Below are positions 28,401 through 36,249 of a DNA stretch of 62,330 bases, piece by piece. How positions within the stretch are numbered: position 1 is the first letter of the stretch; each line of letters begins with the position of its first letter. The notes beneath the pieces were generated by a model, which saw only the letters and a program-made list of their open reading frames with translations, was not told where the DNA came from and did no database searches. The translations under genes and the position numbers were made by a program. This stretch comes from an uncultured Asticcacaulis sp. (GTDB lineage Bacteria; Pseudomonadota; Alphaproteobacteria; Caulobacterales; Caulobacteraceae). The DNA lies in NCBI GenBank assembly GCA_946482045.1, contig CAMLPZ010000001.1, positions 1 to 62,330 of the forward strand, in the 5' to 3' direction.

Positions 28401-28583
28401 TACGGCGCTGGGCGAAAACACGATATTGGTCTGTCCGGCCCGGGCGACTTTCAGAAGGGAGTCCGACAAAGGGCCGGACGGCACGTCAAAGATAGTGCGC
28501 GTTTCCGCATGCGCGCCGCCCGCAGCCATAATGACCGACACCACGGCGACGCCTCCGCCAAATAGCTGCCCACGAAACCTCAT
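25452..28583 (-). CDS. TonB-dependent transducer with N-terminal STN domain (FecA-like surface signalling)
   Basis: 1043 residues. After a signal peptide (VSVIMAAGGAHAE) comes an STN domain at about 28-100: TIFDVPSGPLSDSLLKVARA, GQTNIVFSPSAV, ALSVGEALDRLLAGTDL, GGTYVIK. A linker of about 35 residues leads to the TonB box PVVIVTGYRSSLEAAIQLK, the plug (VAEDMAKFPDNNVAEAIQRV, GRSVTVRGLGADF) and the barrel ending KFYLGVRYTY. STN domains contact a FecR anti-sigma factor in the periplasm. The fecR- and fecI-like genes lie directly upstream on the same strand, completing a cell-surface signalling set. Given the downstream pectin enzymes, the inducer is likely a pectic oligosaccharide rather than a siderophore. 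Confidence 0.95.
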   Translation of the reverse strand: MRFRGQLFGGGVAVVSVIMAAGGAHAETRTIFDVPSGPLSDSLLKVARAGQTNIVFSPSAVSNRQAPAIRGALSVGEALDRLLAGTDLSHTQAGGTYVIKAASRKPDRIVAPVVIPSLPDRLDAPDVSPPVVIVTGYRSSLEAAIQLKRASGGITDSIVAEDMAKFPDNNVAEAIQRVSGVAISRDQGEGRSVTVRGLGADFTRVEINGVEAQAATDGLSQGGNRGRGFDFNVFPSEIFNRIDVQKTSRADLPEGSLGATVSLATPRPFDRKGPKVAMAVQGSYNDMSGRSGTRATAMFSRTFAEDRFGVHMAVSYAATPLEIQGVNSGYWNQGTANGGFCKPTASTGGICDVPADDLAASTAAYDLANQSRVFHPQFYRYTHLIGDQTRLSLTGSAQWQVSDKTLVTADWLYSRFRTLRHDHFFEAIGFSRAASQGGKPEIVPRRIEIDGNNTITYGLFDNVDVRSERVLDDFATTFHQASVSVRHQVTPRLTVEGLVAGSRSRFDNDTEIFTQIDRYNVDGYEYDIRATGQDRPALNYNFDPTDPDSWYFGPRVAVPGGTGSTSPEIRLRPNYTRYGYDTARIKAVYAFSDRTNVTGGLETKRYSFESIVYLFDQGQANFPAPSRSMSELTGIFCGLDTIAPPSGTARCWLEPNIDAFVAEYDLFANTGRTALSTTNVTARGSNMAVTENDLSLFAQLNFRRQWFGKPLHGNVGVRAVRTRQNSVFYTNLTTPSAQSDYVLTTASRHYDDILPSLNVALEPNPQAVVRFSAAKVMARPPLSSLAEATNVAVRGAGRFVTTGNSNLEPFRGTSYDLSYEWYPAPGEFFALGFFYKDISTYIQNVTRIAPYATTGLPADLLNGTDTTPADEFSISNVVNTPGGPLAGVELNYQKPLRFLPGKWSGLGILFNYNYVASRVKYQTTTAAGAAVVEADLIHLSRNSYNASVYYDKGPVQARLSTNYRDGYLTAVPGLYSADASGIDAATYWDCAFSYRLKPGLTLTFEGLNLTNQANATWDHTDRHLVGDYRLSGRKFYLGVRYTY

Positions 28584-28709
28584 ATCCCTGCCCGTTATGA
28601 CGGGCGCTGTTCTTTTTATGAGGCCCGCCGCAATGAGACGGCGCCGACACGACCGAAACCGTCGTAACAGCTATGACACAGGCGTATCCAGACCGAAAGC
28701 GATTAGAAC

Positions 28710-29750
28710 CTACCGCGTCAATTCGATCCCCGACGCGGTCCTGCGGACACGGACGCCGTTCAGCTCGGCCACGGCGGTGGCGAAATCCGCCGGGCGGTTG
28801 ACCTTGAACAGGCCCGACACGCGCGTGCGGGCGACTGCCGCATCGGTGACGACAATCTTGGTGGTGCCATAGCGGTTCAACTCATTAGCGGCATCAAGGA
28901 TAGTCGTGTCCTTGAAAACCACCTCGCCCTGCCGCCATGCGACCATGGCCGAAACCGACGGCCGGTCGACCAGCAGGTTGCCGGCGCTGTCGACCGTGGC
29001 GCGTTCACCAGGCGCCAGTATGACCTGCGGCCGGAAGTCCGTCCCACCATTGGCCAACAGCACCTTGTTGCTCAGTTCGACCTTGCCCTTGACCAGGGTG
29101 ACCCACAGGTGGCTGGGCTCGCGGCGGACCACAAAGGACGTCCCCAGCGCTTTCACCTGCTCCTGCCCGATTAGAACGGTGAAAGGGCGCTTAATGTTGT
29201 GAGCGACGTCGAACATGGCTTCGCCGCGCACCAGCTCCAAGCGTCGCTGGTCGACACGATAGCTGACCCGTACCCTGCTGTCGGTATTCAGCGCCAGCTG
29301 CGAGCCGTCCTTAAGCGTTACGACCTGCTGCTGGCCTATACCGGTCTCATAGGTTTCCGTCCGGACTGACCACAGATAGCTGCCGCTGACCACAACGGCT
29401 GCGACCGCTATGGCTGCCGCCATGCCGGCAAGGAAAATGCGCCGCGACGGCTGCGCTTTACGGGCGACGCGGTCATTGGCCGGACGGCGCTGGAAGGCGG
29501 TCGCGCCCGGCAGGATTTCCCACACCTCGGTGATCTGTTGGAACGCCGTCTCGTGCGCGGCGTCGGCCTTCAACCAACTCTGGAACGCCGCCTCGGTATA
29601 CGCCGTGCGGCCTTCGTCCTGAAGCCGGAAAAGCCAGACCGCCGCTTCGGCATCGATCTGACCACACCGAATCTTTTCCAGGGTCTTTTCTTGGCACGTT
29701 TCAGGGGGTGTTTCTTGGGGTGCTTCTTGGGGTGTTTCTGGGCTCACCAT
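28710..29750 (-). CDS. FecR-family anti-sigma factor
   Basis: 346 residues from ATG 29750, overlapping the sigma-factor gene by 7 bp; a GTG at 29762 is also in frame. Cytoplasmic N-terminal DUF4880-like region (AAVWLFRLQDEGRTAYTEAAFQSW), one TM at about 110-130 (IFLAGMAAAIAVAAVVVSGS), and a periplasmic FecR domain: GQQQVVTLKDGSQLALNTDS, RVDQRRLELVRGEAMFDV, RPFTVLIGQEQVKALGTSF, and DAANELNRYGTTKIVV near the C-terminus. It relays the STN receptor signal to the ECF sigma factor. The first 20 residues are a 4-residue repeat of the type P/Q-E-T/A-P, coded by five 12-bp units (about 29681-29741). Confidence 0.93.
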   Translation of the reverse strand: MVSPETPQEAPQETPPETCQEKTLEKIRCGQIDAEAAVWLFRLQDEGRTAYTEAAFQSWLKADAAHETAFQQITEVWEILPGATAFQRRPANDRVARKAQPSRRIFLAGMAAAIAVAAVVVSGSYLWSVRTETYETGIGQQQVVTLKDGSQLALNTDSRVRVSYRVDQRRLELVRGEAMFDVAHNIKRPFTVLIGQEQVKALGTSFVVRREPSHLWVTLVKGKVELSNKVLLANGGTDFRPQVILAPGERATVDSAGNLLVDRPSVSAMVAWRQGEVVFKDTTILDAANELNRYGTTKIVVTDAAVARTRVSGLFKVNRPADFATAVAELNGVRVRRTASGIELTR

Positions 29751-30223
29751 CCGTCCATCCACTTCTTTAACTCCAAGGTCGCCCGGACAATCTGCTTTTG
29801 CACGGCGGCAGGCGTCATGCCCTCACTGCGCGCGATCTCTTCAAAACCTGTTCCGTCCAGCCTGCGGCTCAGCAGTATACGCCGCGTGCGTTCCGGCAAC
29901 CTATCCAGCCCTACCGCCATCCTGCGCAGTTTCGCCTGGGCTTGCATGGCCTCTTCGGCGGATGGCGCATCGTCCGGCACGGGCATGAAGTCGGATGCTA
30001 TGTCGACAAAGGGCGAAGCTTTGCGCCGCCGCGCCTTGTCGCGCGAGAGATTTACGGCCGTTGTCACCAGCATGGCTTCGCGCGACTTGACGACTTCTGT
30101 TTGCTCGTAGGCCTGCACGCGCAAAAACGCTTCCTGTATGAGGTCGTCAGCGTCCTGGGTCAGGACGCCTTTCCTCAGGACAGCGCGCCTGGCCTTTTCA
30201 AGCATCTCTGTCAAACTACGCAT
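29744..30223 (-). CDS. ECF sigma factor, FecI-like
   Basis: 159 residues. Region 2 reads DDLIQEAFLRVQAYEQ, then TTAVNLSRDKARRRKA; region 4 reads DRLPERTRRILLSRRLDGTGFEEIARSEGMTPAAVQKQIVRA. Length and motifs fit FecI-type extracytoplasmic-function sigma factors. It is coupled to fecR by a 7-bp overlap and followed by the STN receptor gene, so it probably directs transcription of that receptor and of the pectin enzymes. A perfect palindrome lies 57 bp upstream. The Shine-Dalgarno is weak. Confidence 0.92.
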   Translation of the reverse strand: MRSLTEMLEKARRAVLRKGVLTQDADDLIQEAFLRVQAYEQTEVVKSREAMLVTTAVNLSRDKARRRKASPFVDIASDFMPVPDDAPSAEEAMQAQAKLRRMAVGLDRLPERTRRILLSRRLDGTGFEEIARSEGMTPAAVQKQIVRATLELKKWMDGW

Positions 30224-30279
30224 GTGGTCCGTCGACTGTCCCTAAGATCAAGACGAATTTCAAAGCTGCAGCGGACATG

Positions 30280-30300
30280 TTCAGAAATTTTATTTCTGAA
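30280..30300. promoter_or_regulatory. Perfect 9-3-9 palindrome between divergent fecI and PHP genes
   Basis: TTCAGAAAT-TTT-ATTTCTGAA lies 57 bp before the sigma-factor start and 81 bp before the phosphoesterase start. It is AT-rich, symmetric and central in a divergent promoter region, so it is better read as an operator than as a terminator. The regulator is unknown. Confidence 0.45.
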
Positions 30301-30380
30301 ATTATTCCGTTAAGTACGCTGTAATATCCCTGTCACCACCCCACAGTATCGGACCCCGGTAAACGAATGAAGGTTTCCGG

Positions 30381-31763
30381 ATGCGTTCCTGTCTTTTCCT
30401 GTCGCCGGCCATCGCCGCTGCACTCCTGCTTGCAACAGCCGCCGGGAGCGCAGACCGCCGGTGGCTGGCGGGCGATCACCACGTCCACAGCCATTATTCC
30501 GGCCGCTATGTCGACGGCGTCTACAGGCTGGGCGCCGACGGTATCTATCCACTGGCGAAGAACGCAGAAATGGCGCGGAGCTTTGGCCTCAGCTGGCTGG
30601 TCGCCATCGACCACGGCGGGTTCGGCCTGTCGCGCCAGCGCTTTGAGCAACAGTATCCGGAACTCCTGGCGTCGCGCGCAGCGGTGCCCGAGGTCATCCA
30701 GTTCCACGGCATGGAGCTTGACACACCGGGCGGCGACCACTCCAGCCTGATCATGCCCATGACGCCTGCCGAGGGCGAGACCCTGCGGTCGCTGGAAAGC
30801 CGGTATGCCGCCGACGAAGTCGAAGACCCGGCGCGCGACGACACGGCAAAGATGCTGCTGGCCCTGGTCGAGATGCGCGGGCTCTCGCCCCGGCCGCTGG
30901 TCTTCGCCAATCATCCGTCGCGTTCGGCAAAGGGCGTCACCGACTATCACGGCCATACGCCGCGCGAACTGCGCGCCTGGAATGACGCGGCGCCCGAAGT
31001 CGCGATCGGCATGGAAGGCGCGCCCGGCCACCAGGGGACATCGCTTAAACCGAACGTCACGCCGGAAACCCTGCGCAAGCGCGGCTACTACGTTCATTCA
31101 CCCACCTTCGGCGGCTTCGACGCCATGACGGCCACGGTTGGCGGCGTGTGGGACTCGTTTCTCGGCGAAGGCCGACGCTTCTGGATCACGGCGACGTCGG
31201 ATTCGCACCGCAATGTGGCGGATGGCGGCGAAGACTTCTGGCCCGGCCAGTACGCCAAGACTTATGTTCTGGCCCGTCCCGAGGCTGACGACATCATGGA
31301 CAGTTTGCGCCACGGCCGCATCTTCGTCGCCACAGGTGATTTGATCAGCGCACTGAATATCGACGTGGCCGGGGCGGGAATCGGCGGAACGGCAACCGTC
31401 AAGGCCGGCCGGACTGTGAGGGTGTCTATCACCATCCGCGATCCTGAAGGCGCCAATGCGCATGGCGATCATCCGCAGGTCAGGCGCGTCGACCTGATCA
31501 TGGGCGACCTTACAGGCAAGACCACCACAAATGCCGACCGCAATCCGACCACCCGAGTCATCAAACGTTTCTCCGCCGACGACTGGAGGCGCAATGGCGA
31601 AACCCTTACCTTGTCCTACAGCTTCAAGGCCACCCATGACGGCTATCTGCGTCTGCGCGGCACGTCCACGAATGAGCTTGAGCCACAGCCTGATCCGATC
31701 GGTGAAAACCCGTGGCCGGACCTGTGGTTCTATTCCAATCCGGTGTTCATATGTGTGAAATAA
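30381..31763 (+). CDS. Secreted PHP-domain phosphoesterase-like metalloenzyme
   Basis: 460 residues with a signal peptide (LFLSPAIAAALLLATAAGSA). PHP-type metal motifs in order: GDHHVHSHYSGR, AIDHGGFG, FHGMELDTPGGDHSS, FANHPSR and TATSDSHRN. A C-terminal beta domain (about 320-455) follows. PHP enzymes are metal-dependent phosphoesterases; the exported form is unusual and the substrate unknown. AAGG precedes ATG 30381 by 7 nt. The stop is 3 bp from a bidirectional terminator shared with the convergent TBDR. The nearby phospholipase-like gene suggests phosphorus-containing substrates, but this is inference. Confidence 0.8.
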   Translation: MRSCLFLSPAIAAALLLATAAGSADRRWLAGDHHVHSHYSGRYVDGVYRLGADGIYPLAKNAEMARSFGLSWLVAIDHGGFGLSRQRFEQQYPELLASRAAVPEVIQFHGMELDTPGGDHSSLIMPMTPAEGETLRSLESRYAADEVEDPARDDTAKMLLALVEMRGLSPRPLVFANHPSRSAKGVTDYHGHTPRELRAWNDAAPEVAIGMEGAPGHQGTSLKPNVTPETLRKRGYYVHSPTFGGFDAMTATVGGVWDSFLGEGRRFWITATSDSHRNVADGGEDFWPGQYAKTYVLARPEADDIMDSLRHGRIFVATGDLISALNIDVAGAGIGGTATVKAGRTVRVSITIRDPEGANAHGDHPQVRRVDLIMGDLTGKTTTNADRNPTTRVIKRFSADDWRRNGETLTLSYSFKATHDGYLRLRGTSTNELEPQPDPIGENPWPDLWFYSNPVFICVK

Positions 31764-31766
31764 AAA

Positions 31767-31797
31767 GAAACCCCCGAAGCCAGGCTTCGGGGGTTTC
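31767..31797 (-). terminator. Bidirectional intrinsic terminator between convergent genes
   Basis: A perfect 14-bp stem with a 3-nt loop (arms 31767-31780 and 31784-31797, core CCCCCGAAGC). On the minus strand it is followed by TTTTTATTT, a clear U-run for the TBDR transcript. On the plus strand the stem itself ends in GGGGGTTTC, so it can also end the phosphoesterase transcript. Confidence 0.9.
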
Positions 31798-31836
31798 GAG
31801 TTTACGGAAGGCGGTTCTTGCAAACCGCCCCCTCGC

Positions 31837-34593
31837 TTAAAACTGCATATTCACGCCGAAGAAGTAGGTTGAGCCGCTGGTCGTCGTGTTCCAAAGGCGG
31901 CGCGCGCCCTTGGAGCCGCTGTTCGGCCAGAAGCTGTTATACTGGACTTCGCGCTCGTCGGTCAGGTTGATGGCATCAAACGTTAGGCGGATCTTCGGCG
32001 TCAGCTGATAGAAGGCCGCCGCGTCGACATAGGTGGTGTCTTCGAAGCCACCGCCATCGATCGTATAGTCCGAACGGTAGTTCGACGAAACGCGCGCGCC
32101 CCACTTCGAGGTTTCGTAATAGAGTGTCATGTTGGCGTTGACGTCCGACATACCCCACAAGGCGCCCTCTTCCTCGACACCCTGAACCGTATTGGTCGTC
32201 TGGGAGTCGACCAGGGTCAGGTTGGTGACCACGCCCAGATTGTTGAACGGCGACGGCAGGAAGAAGAAGTCCGTCTGGCCGCTCAGCTCGATGCCGCTCA
32301 GTTCGGCTTCGCGCAGATTGACCGGGCGGGTGTACTCGTTGACATTGCTGCTGGCGGTCACTCCGGCGGCCAGACCGTCCGGCAGTCCGGTCGACTCGTA
32401 AGAGACGTTGGTCACCTTCTTGCTGACGATAAAGCCGTCGATCTTCTTGCTGAAGACGCCGGCCGTGATCATGCCGACGCTGCCGAAGTACCATTCGCCC
32501 GACAGGTCGAACTCATCCGACGTATAAGGCTTCAGGTTCGGGTTGCCGGCATTGACGGTGATCGTGTTGGTCGTGGTGTCATTGCTGACCGTACCGTTCA
32601 GAGCGTAGGCTGTGAGCGTCGGGCGGTTCAGGTTCTGGGCGGCGGCGACACGGATCTGGAAGCTGTCCGAGATTTCCAGAACGGCGTTGAAGGCCGGCAG
32701 GGTGCCCGAATAGGACTTCTGGACCGTCACCGGCGTGGTCACGCCCTTGACGTTCATGAAGCCGGTCGAGGTCAGTTCGGTCTCATAGCCGCGCAGGCCG
32801 GCATTGCCGCGCACCGGCTTGCCGAACAAGGTGCCCTTGAAATCGAGCTGGAGGTAGCCGGCATTGGTGTCTTCTTCGACGCTGTAGTCGTTGGCGACGA
32901 CCTTGTTCACCGTGCGGGTGACACCGTAGTGTTGCAGGGCGCGGTCGAAGTCGGCGATGATCCAGTCCTGGTCGTCGTGGTCGGTGAACAGGACGGCATA
33001 GGCGTTGACCTTGTCGTCCGGACGGCTGCCCCAGGTGCCATTTTCCCACTCCGCCTTCAGCACGTCATCATTAGTGTACGAGCTGCCCGAGTTCTTAAAG
33101 CCGCGGTTCGACAGGCCGCCCTTCAGCGTGAAATTGTCACTGAAGGCATAGGCGACATTGATCTCGGCATTGTCGAGTTCCGTCGTCTGGAAGGTCGACG
33201 AGAAGTCGATTTCGTGGGCGCGGTAGTTGTTCGCGTCCGTCGTGTTCCACTTATAGGTATTGTAGGCGTAGTACGGGTCCTGGGTGTAGTCGGTGACCAG
33301 GCCGCCGAAGGCTTCCATGTAGAACTTGTCGGAATAGGGCAGGTTATATTCCGACTTCTCGCGGCCGATGTGGCCGTTGACGTTCAGCCTGTCCGTCACC
33401 TGCCAGTCGCCGGTCAGGACCAACTGGTTGAAGATATTCTCGGCGCGCTGACGGCGGGTTTCAGTGGCGAAGACCGTATTGTCGACGTCGGCATAGACGA
33501 TGGAATTGTACTGGTCGTACTTGATGCTGTTGAGCGACGGCGGCTGCTGGGCGCTGGCCGGGATGCCGGAATGCTTCATGGCGGTGCCGAGGACGGTCGA
33601 ACCTACCGAAGCGCGCGTCGCCAGGTGCAGTTCGTCGCGGTCATTGGTGAATTCGCCGTGCAGGTGGTCGAGCGTGAAGGTCATGTTTTCGGCCGGACGC
33701 CACTGGATGGCGGCGGTGACACCCAGGCGCTCCTGCTCCGAACCCCAGACCGACAGGCGGTTGCCACGCTGGAAGACCAGCTCGCCGTTCATGGCCTTGG
33801 CCTGGTCAGCGGCGCTCAGCTTGGTGACGTTGGCCGCCAGCGCCTTCTGGATGCCGGCGCCGTAGGTGTTGTAGCCCTGCTCTTCGGTCTGGCGCTTGCC
33901 GTATGCGACCGAGATCAATGCGCCAAACTTGTCGTCCCAGTTGTAGGACAGCATCAGGGCGCCGCGCGGCTGGAAGTCTTCCGTGGCGGAATTGGTGCCA
34001 GCCTGGAGCGAGGCCGCGCCCTTGAAGCCGTGGCGGTAGTCGAGGGGCTTAGCGGTATAAAGGCCGACCGTGCCGGCCATGCCGCCTTCGTCCTGTTCGG
34101 CCGAGAACGACTTTCTGACGTCGACCTTCCTGAACAGGTCCGAGGCGAACAGGTTGAAGTCGAACGCACGGTCACGCGAGGTCTGGCCGCGGCTGTCCAT
34201 TGGCGAGTCGACATTGCCGAGGACTTCCATGCCGTTCAGCTGGACGCGGGTGAAGTCGGGGCCGAGACCGCGCAAAGATACACGGCGGCCTTCGCCGCCT
34301 TCGCGGTTGATGGCGACGCCCGGCAGACGCTGCAGCGACTCCGCCAGGTTCAGGTCGGGGAACTTGGCCATGTCCTCGGCCACGATGGTGTCCGAGGTGA
34401 TGTCGGCGGTCTTCTTGGCCAGGCGGGCGGCGCCCAGCGAGCGGCGGAAGCCGCGCACGACGACTTCAGAGGCATCGCCGTCAGACGCCTTGGCGGCGGT
34501 ATCGGCGTCTTGAGCAAGGGCGGCGGGCGCCAGGAGCGACAGGGTCACACCGAGCGCGGTACCTGCCAGCAGAAGGTTGGTGGATTTGGACAT
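31837..34593 (-). CDS. TonB-dependent receptor, Xanthomonas/Caulobacter family
   Basis: 918 residues from ATG 34593, with GGGGAA 8 nt upstream; the frame continues to 34656 without a better start. Signal peptide STNLLLAGTALGVTLSLLAPAALAQ. TonB-box region SEVVVRGFRRSLGAARLAKK. The plug has IVAEDMAKFPDLNLAESLQR, GEGRRVSLRGLGPDF and FNLFASDLFRKVDVRKSFSA. The barrel ends GSTYFFGVNMQF. It is divergent from a phosphoinositide-phospholipase-like gene (200 bp apart) and convergent with the PHP gene. The substrate is unknown; large size and family suggest an organic oligomer. Confidence 0.93.
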   Translation of the reverse strand: MSKSTNLLLAGTALGVTLSLLAPAALAQDADTAAKASDGDASEVVVRGFRRSLGAARLAKKTADITSDTIVAEDMAKFPDLNLAESLQRLPGVAINREGGEGRRVSLRGLGPDFTRVQLNGMEVLGNVDSPMDSRGQTSRDRAFDFNLFASDLFRKVDVRKSFSAEQDEGGMAGTVGLYTAKPLDYRHGFKGAASLQAGTNSATEDFQPRGALMLSYNWDDKFGALISVAYGKRQTEEQGYNTYGAGIQKALAANVTKLSAADQAKAMNGELVFQRGNRLSVWGSEQERLGVTAAIQWRPAENMTFTLDHLHGEFTNDRDELHLATRASVGSTVLGTAMKHSGIPASAQQPPSLNSIKYDQYNSIVYADVDNTVFATETRRQRAENIFNQLVLTGDWQVTDRLNVNGHIGREKSEYNLPYSDKFYMEAFGGLVTDYTQDPYYAYNTYKWNTTDANNYRAHEIDFSSTFQTTELDNAEINVAYAFSDNFTLKGGLSNRGFKNSGSSYTNDDVLKAEWENGTWGSRPDDKVNAYAVLFTDHDDQDWIIADFDRALQHYGVTRTVNKVVANDYSVEEDTNAGYLQLDFKGTLFGKPVRGNAGLRGYETELTSTGFMNVKGVTTPVTVQKSYSGTLPAFNAVLEISDSFQIRVAAAQNLNRPTLTAYALNGTVSNDTTTNTITVNAGNPNLKPYTSDEFDLSGEWYFGSVGMITAGVFSKKIDGFIVSKKVTNVSYESTGLPDGLAAGVTASSNVNEYTRPVNLREAELSGIELSGQTDFFFLPSPFNNLGVVTNLTLVDSQTTNTVQGVEEEGALWGMSDVNANMTLYYETSKWGARVSSNYRSDYTIDGGGFEDTTYVDAAAFYQLTPKIRLTFDAINLTDEREVQYNSFWPNSGSKGARRLWNTTTSGSTYFFGVNMQF

Positions 34594-34792
34594 GTGTGGT
34601 TCCCCATGGCCGCCGTGACGGGAGGTGGGCGGCATCGGGTGGCCGGTAGGTGTCAATTGTGAAGCCGGCGTTGCAATCGTGTTAAGGATTTTTGAATCGT
34701 GGCCTTAAGTCGCTCACGGCTGTCGATCGATGTCATTTTGTCATCTTGGGGTGGTATCGGCGCTACACCATATTACCTCAGGGAAGCTCTCC

Positions 34793-35854
34793 ATGAAGCG
34801 CGCCTGCCCGCTTTTCCTCACGCTCCTGGCCGGGCCTGCCGCCGCCCAGTCGCTGGAGCCCGACGCGCCGGCCGGCCTGAAGATGACCGACGTCCAGGCC
34901 GTCGGGACGCACAATAGCTACAAGCGCGCCATTCCGCCTCAGGAACTGGCCATGATCCACGCACGTTCCGAAGACAGCGCGCGATCGCTTGACTACAGCC
35001 ACCTGCCGCTGGCGCAACAGCTCGATCTCGGCATGCGCCAGCTCGAGATCGACGTCCTCTACGACCCCGAAGGCGACCGCTATGCCACGCCTCTGCTGCC
35101 GAAGGTGAGCGGCCAGCCCTATGATACCGCCGGCATGGACGCGCCGGGTTATAAGGTGCTGCATATTCCCGACGTCGATGTCCGCAGCCATTGCGCGACC
35201 CTGATCCAGTGCCTGAAGACGATCCGCGCCTGGTCGGATGCGCATCCGCGCCACGTGCCGATCCTGATCATGATGAACGCCAAGGACGGCGGACCGAATG
35301 TGCCGGGCGGCGTCAAGGCGCTCGACTACGACGCCACGGCATTCGACGCGCTTGATGCCGAGATTCGCTCGGTCTTTGGTGAGGACCGGCTGATCACGCC
35401 GGACGATGTGCGCGGCGGCCACAAGACCTTGCGCGAAGGCGCGCTGGCCGGTGGCTGGCCAGCGCTGGAAGCGGCGCGCGGCAAGGCCTTCTTCGCGCTG
35501 GATGAAAGCCCGAAGAAGGTGGACATCTATATGCGCGGCCATGCGTCGCTGGAAGGCCTGCCGGTCTTCGTCAATTCGGTCGGCGAGGATGCAGCCCATG
35601 CCGCCTATTTCACGATAAACGACCCGGTCAAACAGTTCGACCGCATTCGGGCAGCCGTGAAGGCCGGTTTTATTGTCCGCACCCGCGCCGATGATTCCAC
35701 CACCGAAGCCCGCACGAACGACCTTAGCCGGTTTAAAAAGGCCTTGGCATCGGGCGCGCACTATATCTCGACCGATTACCCGACGCCGCGCGGCGAGTGG
35801 AGCCCTTATTGCGTCCGTCTGCCCGACGGTCAGGCCGCGCGCAAACGGCCGTGA
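34793..35854 (+). CDS. Secreted Ca2+-dependent phosphoinositide phospholipase C-like protein
   Basis: 353 residues from ATG 34793, with AGGGAAG 6 nt upstream. Signal peptide MKRACPLFLTLLAGPAAAQ. The TIM-barrel PI-PLC pattern starts with VQAVGTHNSYK (catalytic His), LAQQLDLGMRQLEIDV (metal-binding Glu and Asp), VLHIPDVDVRSHC (second His), VPILIMMNAKD, GKAFFALDE, GFIVRTRADDST and ISTDYPTPRG at the C-terminus. This is the Ca2+-dependent phosphoinositide phospholipase family known from Streptomyces. It probably cleaves phosphatidylinositol-type lipids or glycerophospho-compounds outside the inner membrane. It is divergent from the TBDR, sharing a 200-bp promoter region. Confidence 0.85.
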   Translation: MKRACPLFLTLLAGPAAAQSLEPDAPAGLKMTDVQAVGTHNSYKRAIPPQELAMIHARSEDSARSLDYSHLPLAQQLDLGMRQLEIDVLYDPEGDRYATPLLPKVSGQPYDTAGMDAPGYKVLHIPDVDVRSHCATLIQCLKTIRAWSDAHPRHVPILIMMNAKDGGPNVPGGVKALDYDATAFDALDAEIRSVFGEDRLITPDDVRGGHKTLREGALAGGWPALEAARGKAFFALDESPKKVDIYMRGHASLEGLPVFVNSVGEDAAHAAYFTINDPVKQFDRIRAAVKAGFIVRTRADDSTTEARTNDLSRFKKALASGAHYISTDYPTPRGEWSPYCVRLPDGQAARKRP

Positions 35855-35914
35855 AGCAGGCAGTGGCAATTCGCCCACGCCGTATCGCCGCCACCGGTGT
35901 CGTTCAGCGCTGAT

Positions 35915-35940
35915 CATGGATTAAATATGTTTAATCCATG
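35915..35940. promoter_or_regulatory. Perfect 11-4-11 AT-rich palindrome after the phospholipase gene
   Basis: Arms CATGGATTAAA and TTTAATCCATG around TATG, 60 bp after the phospholipase stop. No U-run follows on either strand (the next bases are CGGCGG), so an operator is more likely than a terminator. It lies at the 5' edge of the gene-free stretch that holds the hairpin cluster. Confidence 0.4.
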
Positions 35941-36099
35941 CGGCGGATAAGACGCGCTTTTCGTGTTTACATCCCAAGCAGGATAAGGCGTTTCAGACCG
36001 CATACTCCGATGCCGGCCCAAACCGCCATCACGTTTCCATCACGAAAAAATCCTGTGGTCCGACACGTGCCCGCCCAGCTTTGTCTGTATCAAACCCTT

Positions 36100-36249
36100 G
36101 CGGCGTATCCGGATGCGCCGCGTCTCAAACGGTCCTGGGTGCAGACCGTCTCCCGTGCACCCGCTTCGCAATTCCCGCGTTTGCGGTGGCTTGCGATCTG
36201 TCTCAACTGATGGCCCCCTGCCTCCACAGACCGGCAGGGGGTCCTTTTT
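36100..36249 (+). ncRNA. Candidate structured non-coding RNA with intrinsic terminator
   Basis: In the 469-bp gap 35855-36323 three hairpins stand in line on the plus strand: an 11-bp hairpin at 36100-36121 (one G-T wobble, almost no loop), a 7-bp hairpin GGGTGCA/TGCACCC at 36137-36162, and a GC-rich terminator hairpin at 36212-36243 followed by TTTTTG. The gap has no convincing protein gene: a 90-codon frame ending at 36210 is arginine- and proline-rich and lacks a ribosome site. This could be a small RNA or an attenuated leader of the regulator gene starting at 36324. The 5' end and promoter were not found. Confidence 0.4.
36212..36249 (+). terminator. Intrinsic terminator 75 bp before the CadC-like regulator gene
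   Basis: Stem CCCCCTGCC/GGCAGGGGG, extended by two pairs (one wobble), loop of 10 nt, then CTTTTTG. It reads on the plus strand, 358 bp after the phospholipase stop, too far to be its simple 3' end unless there is a long untranslated tail. Confidence 0.65.

Noticed and set aside
32929..34662. 577-codon plus-strand frame opposite a TBDR
   Set aside because: The minus strand encodes a full receptor with signal, plug and barrel; the plus translation has no motif and no ribosome site.
34739..34780. XylR/LacI-type operator in the divergent phospholipase-receptor promoter
   Set aside because: TGGTATCGG and CTACACCA give only loose symmetry with a shifted centre; not better than chance in a GC-rich region.
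35938..36210. 90-codon frame ending just before the terminator at 36212
   Set aside because: The composition is Arg/Pro/Ser-rich, no ribosome site precedes it, and hairpins run through it. A leader peptide cannot be excluded, but I do not call it.
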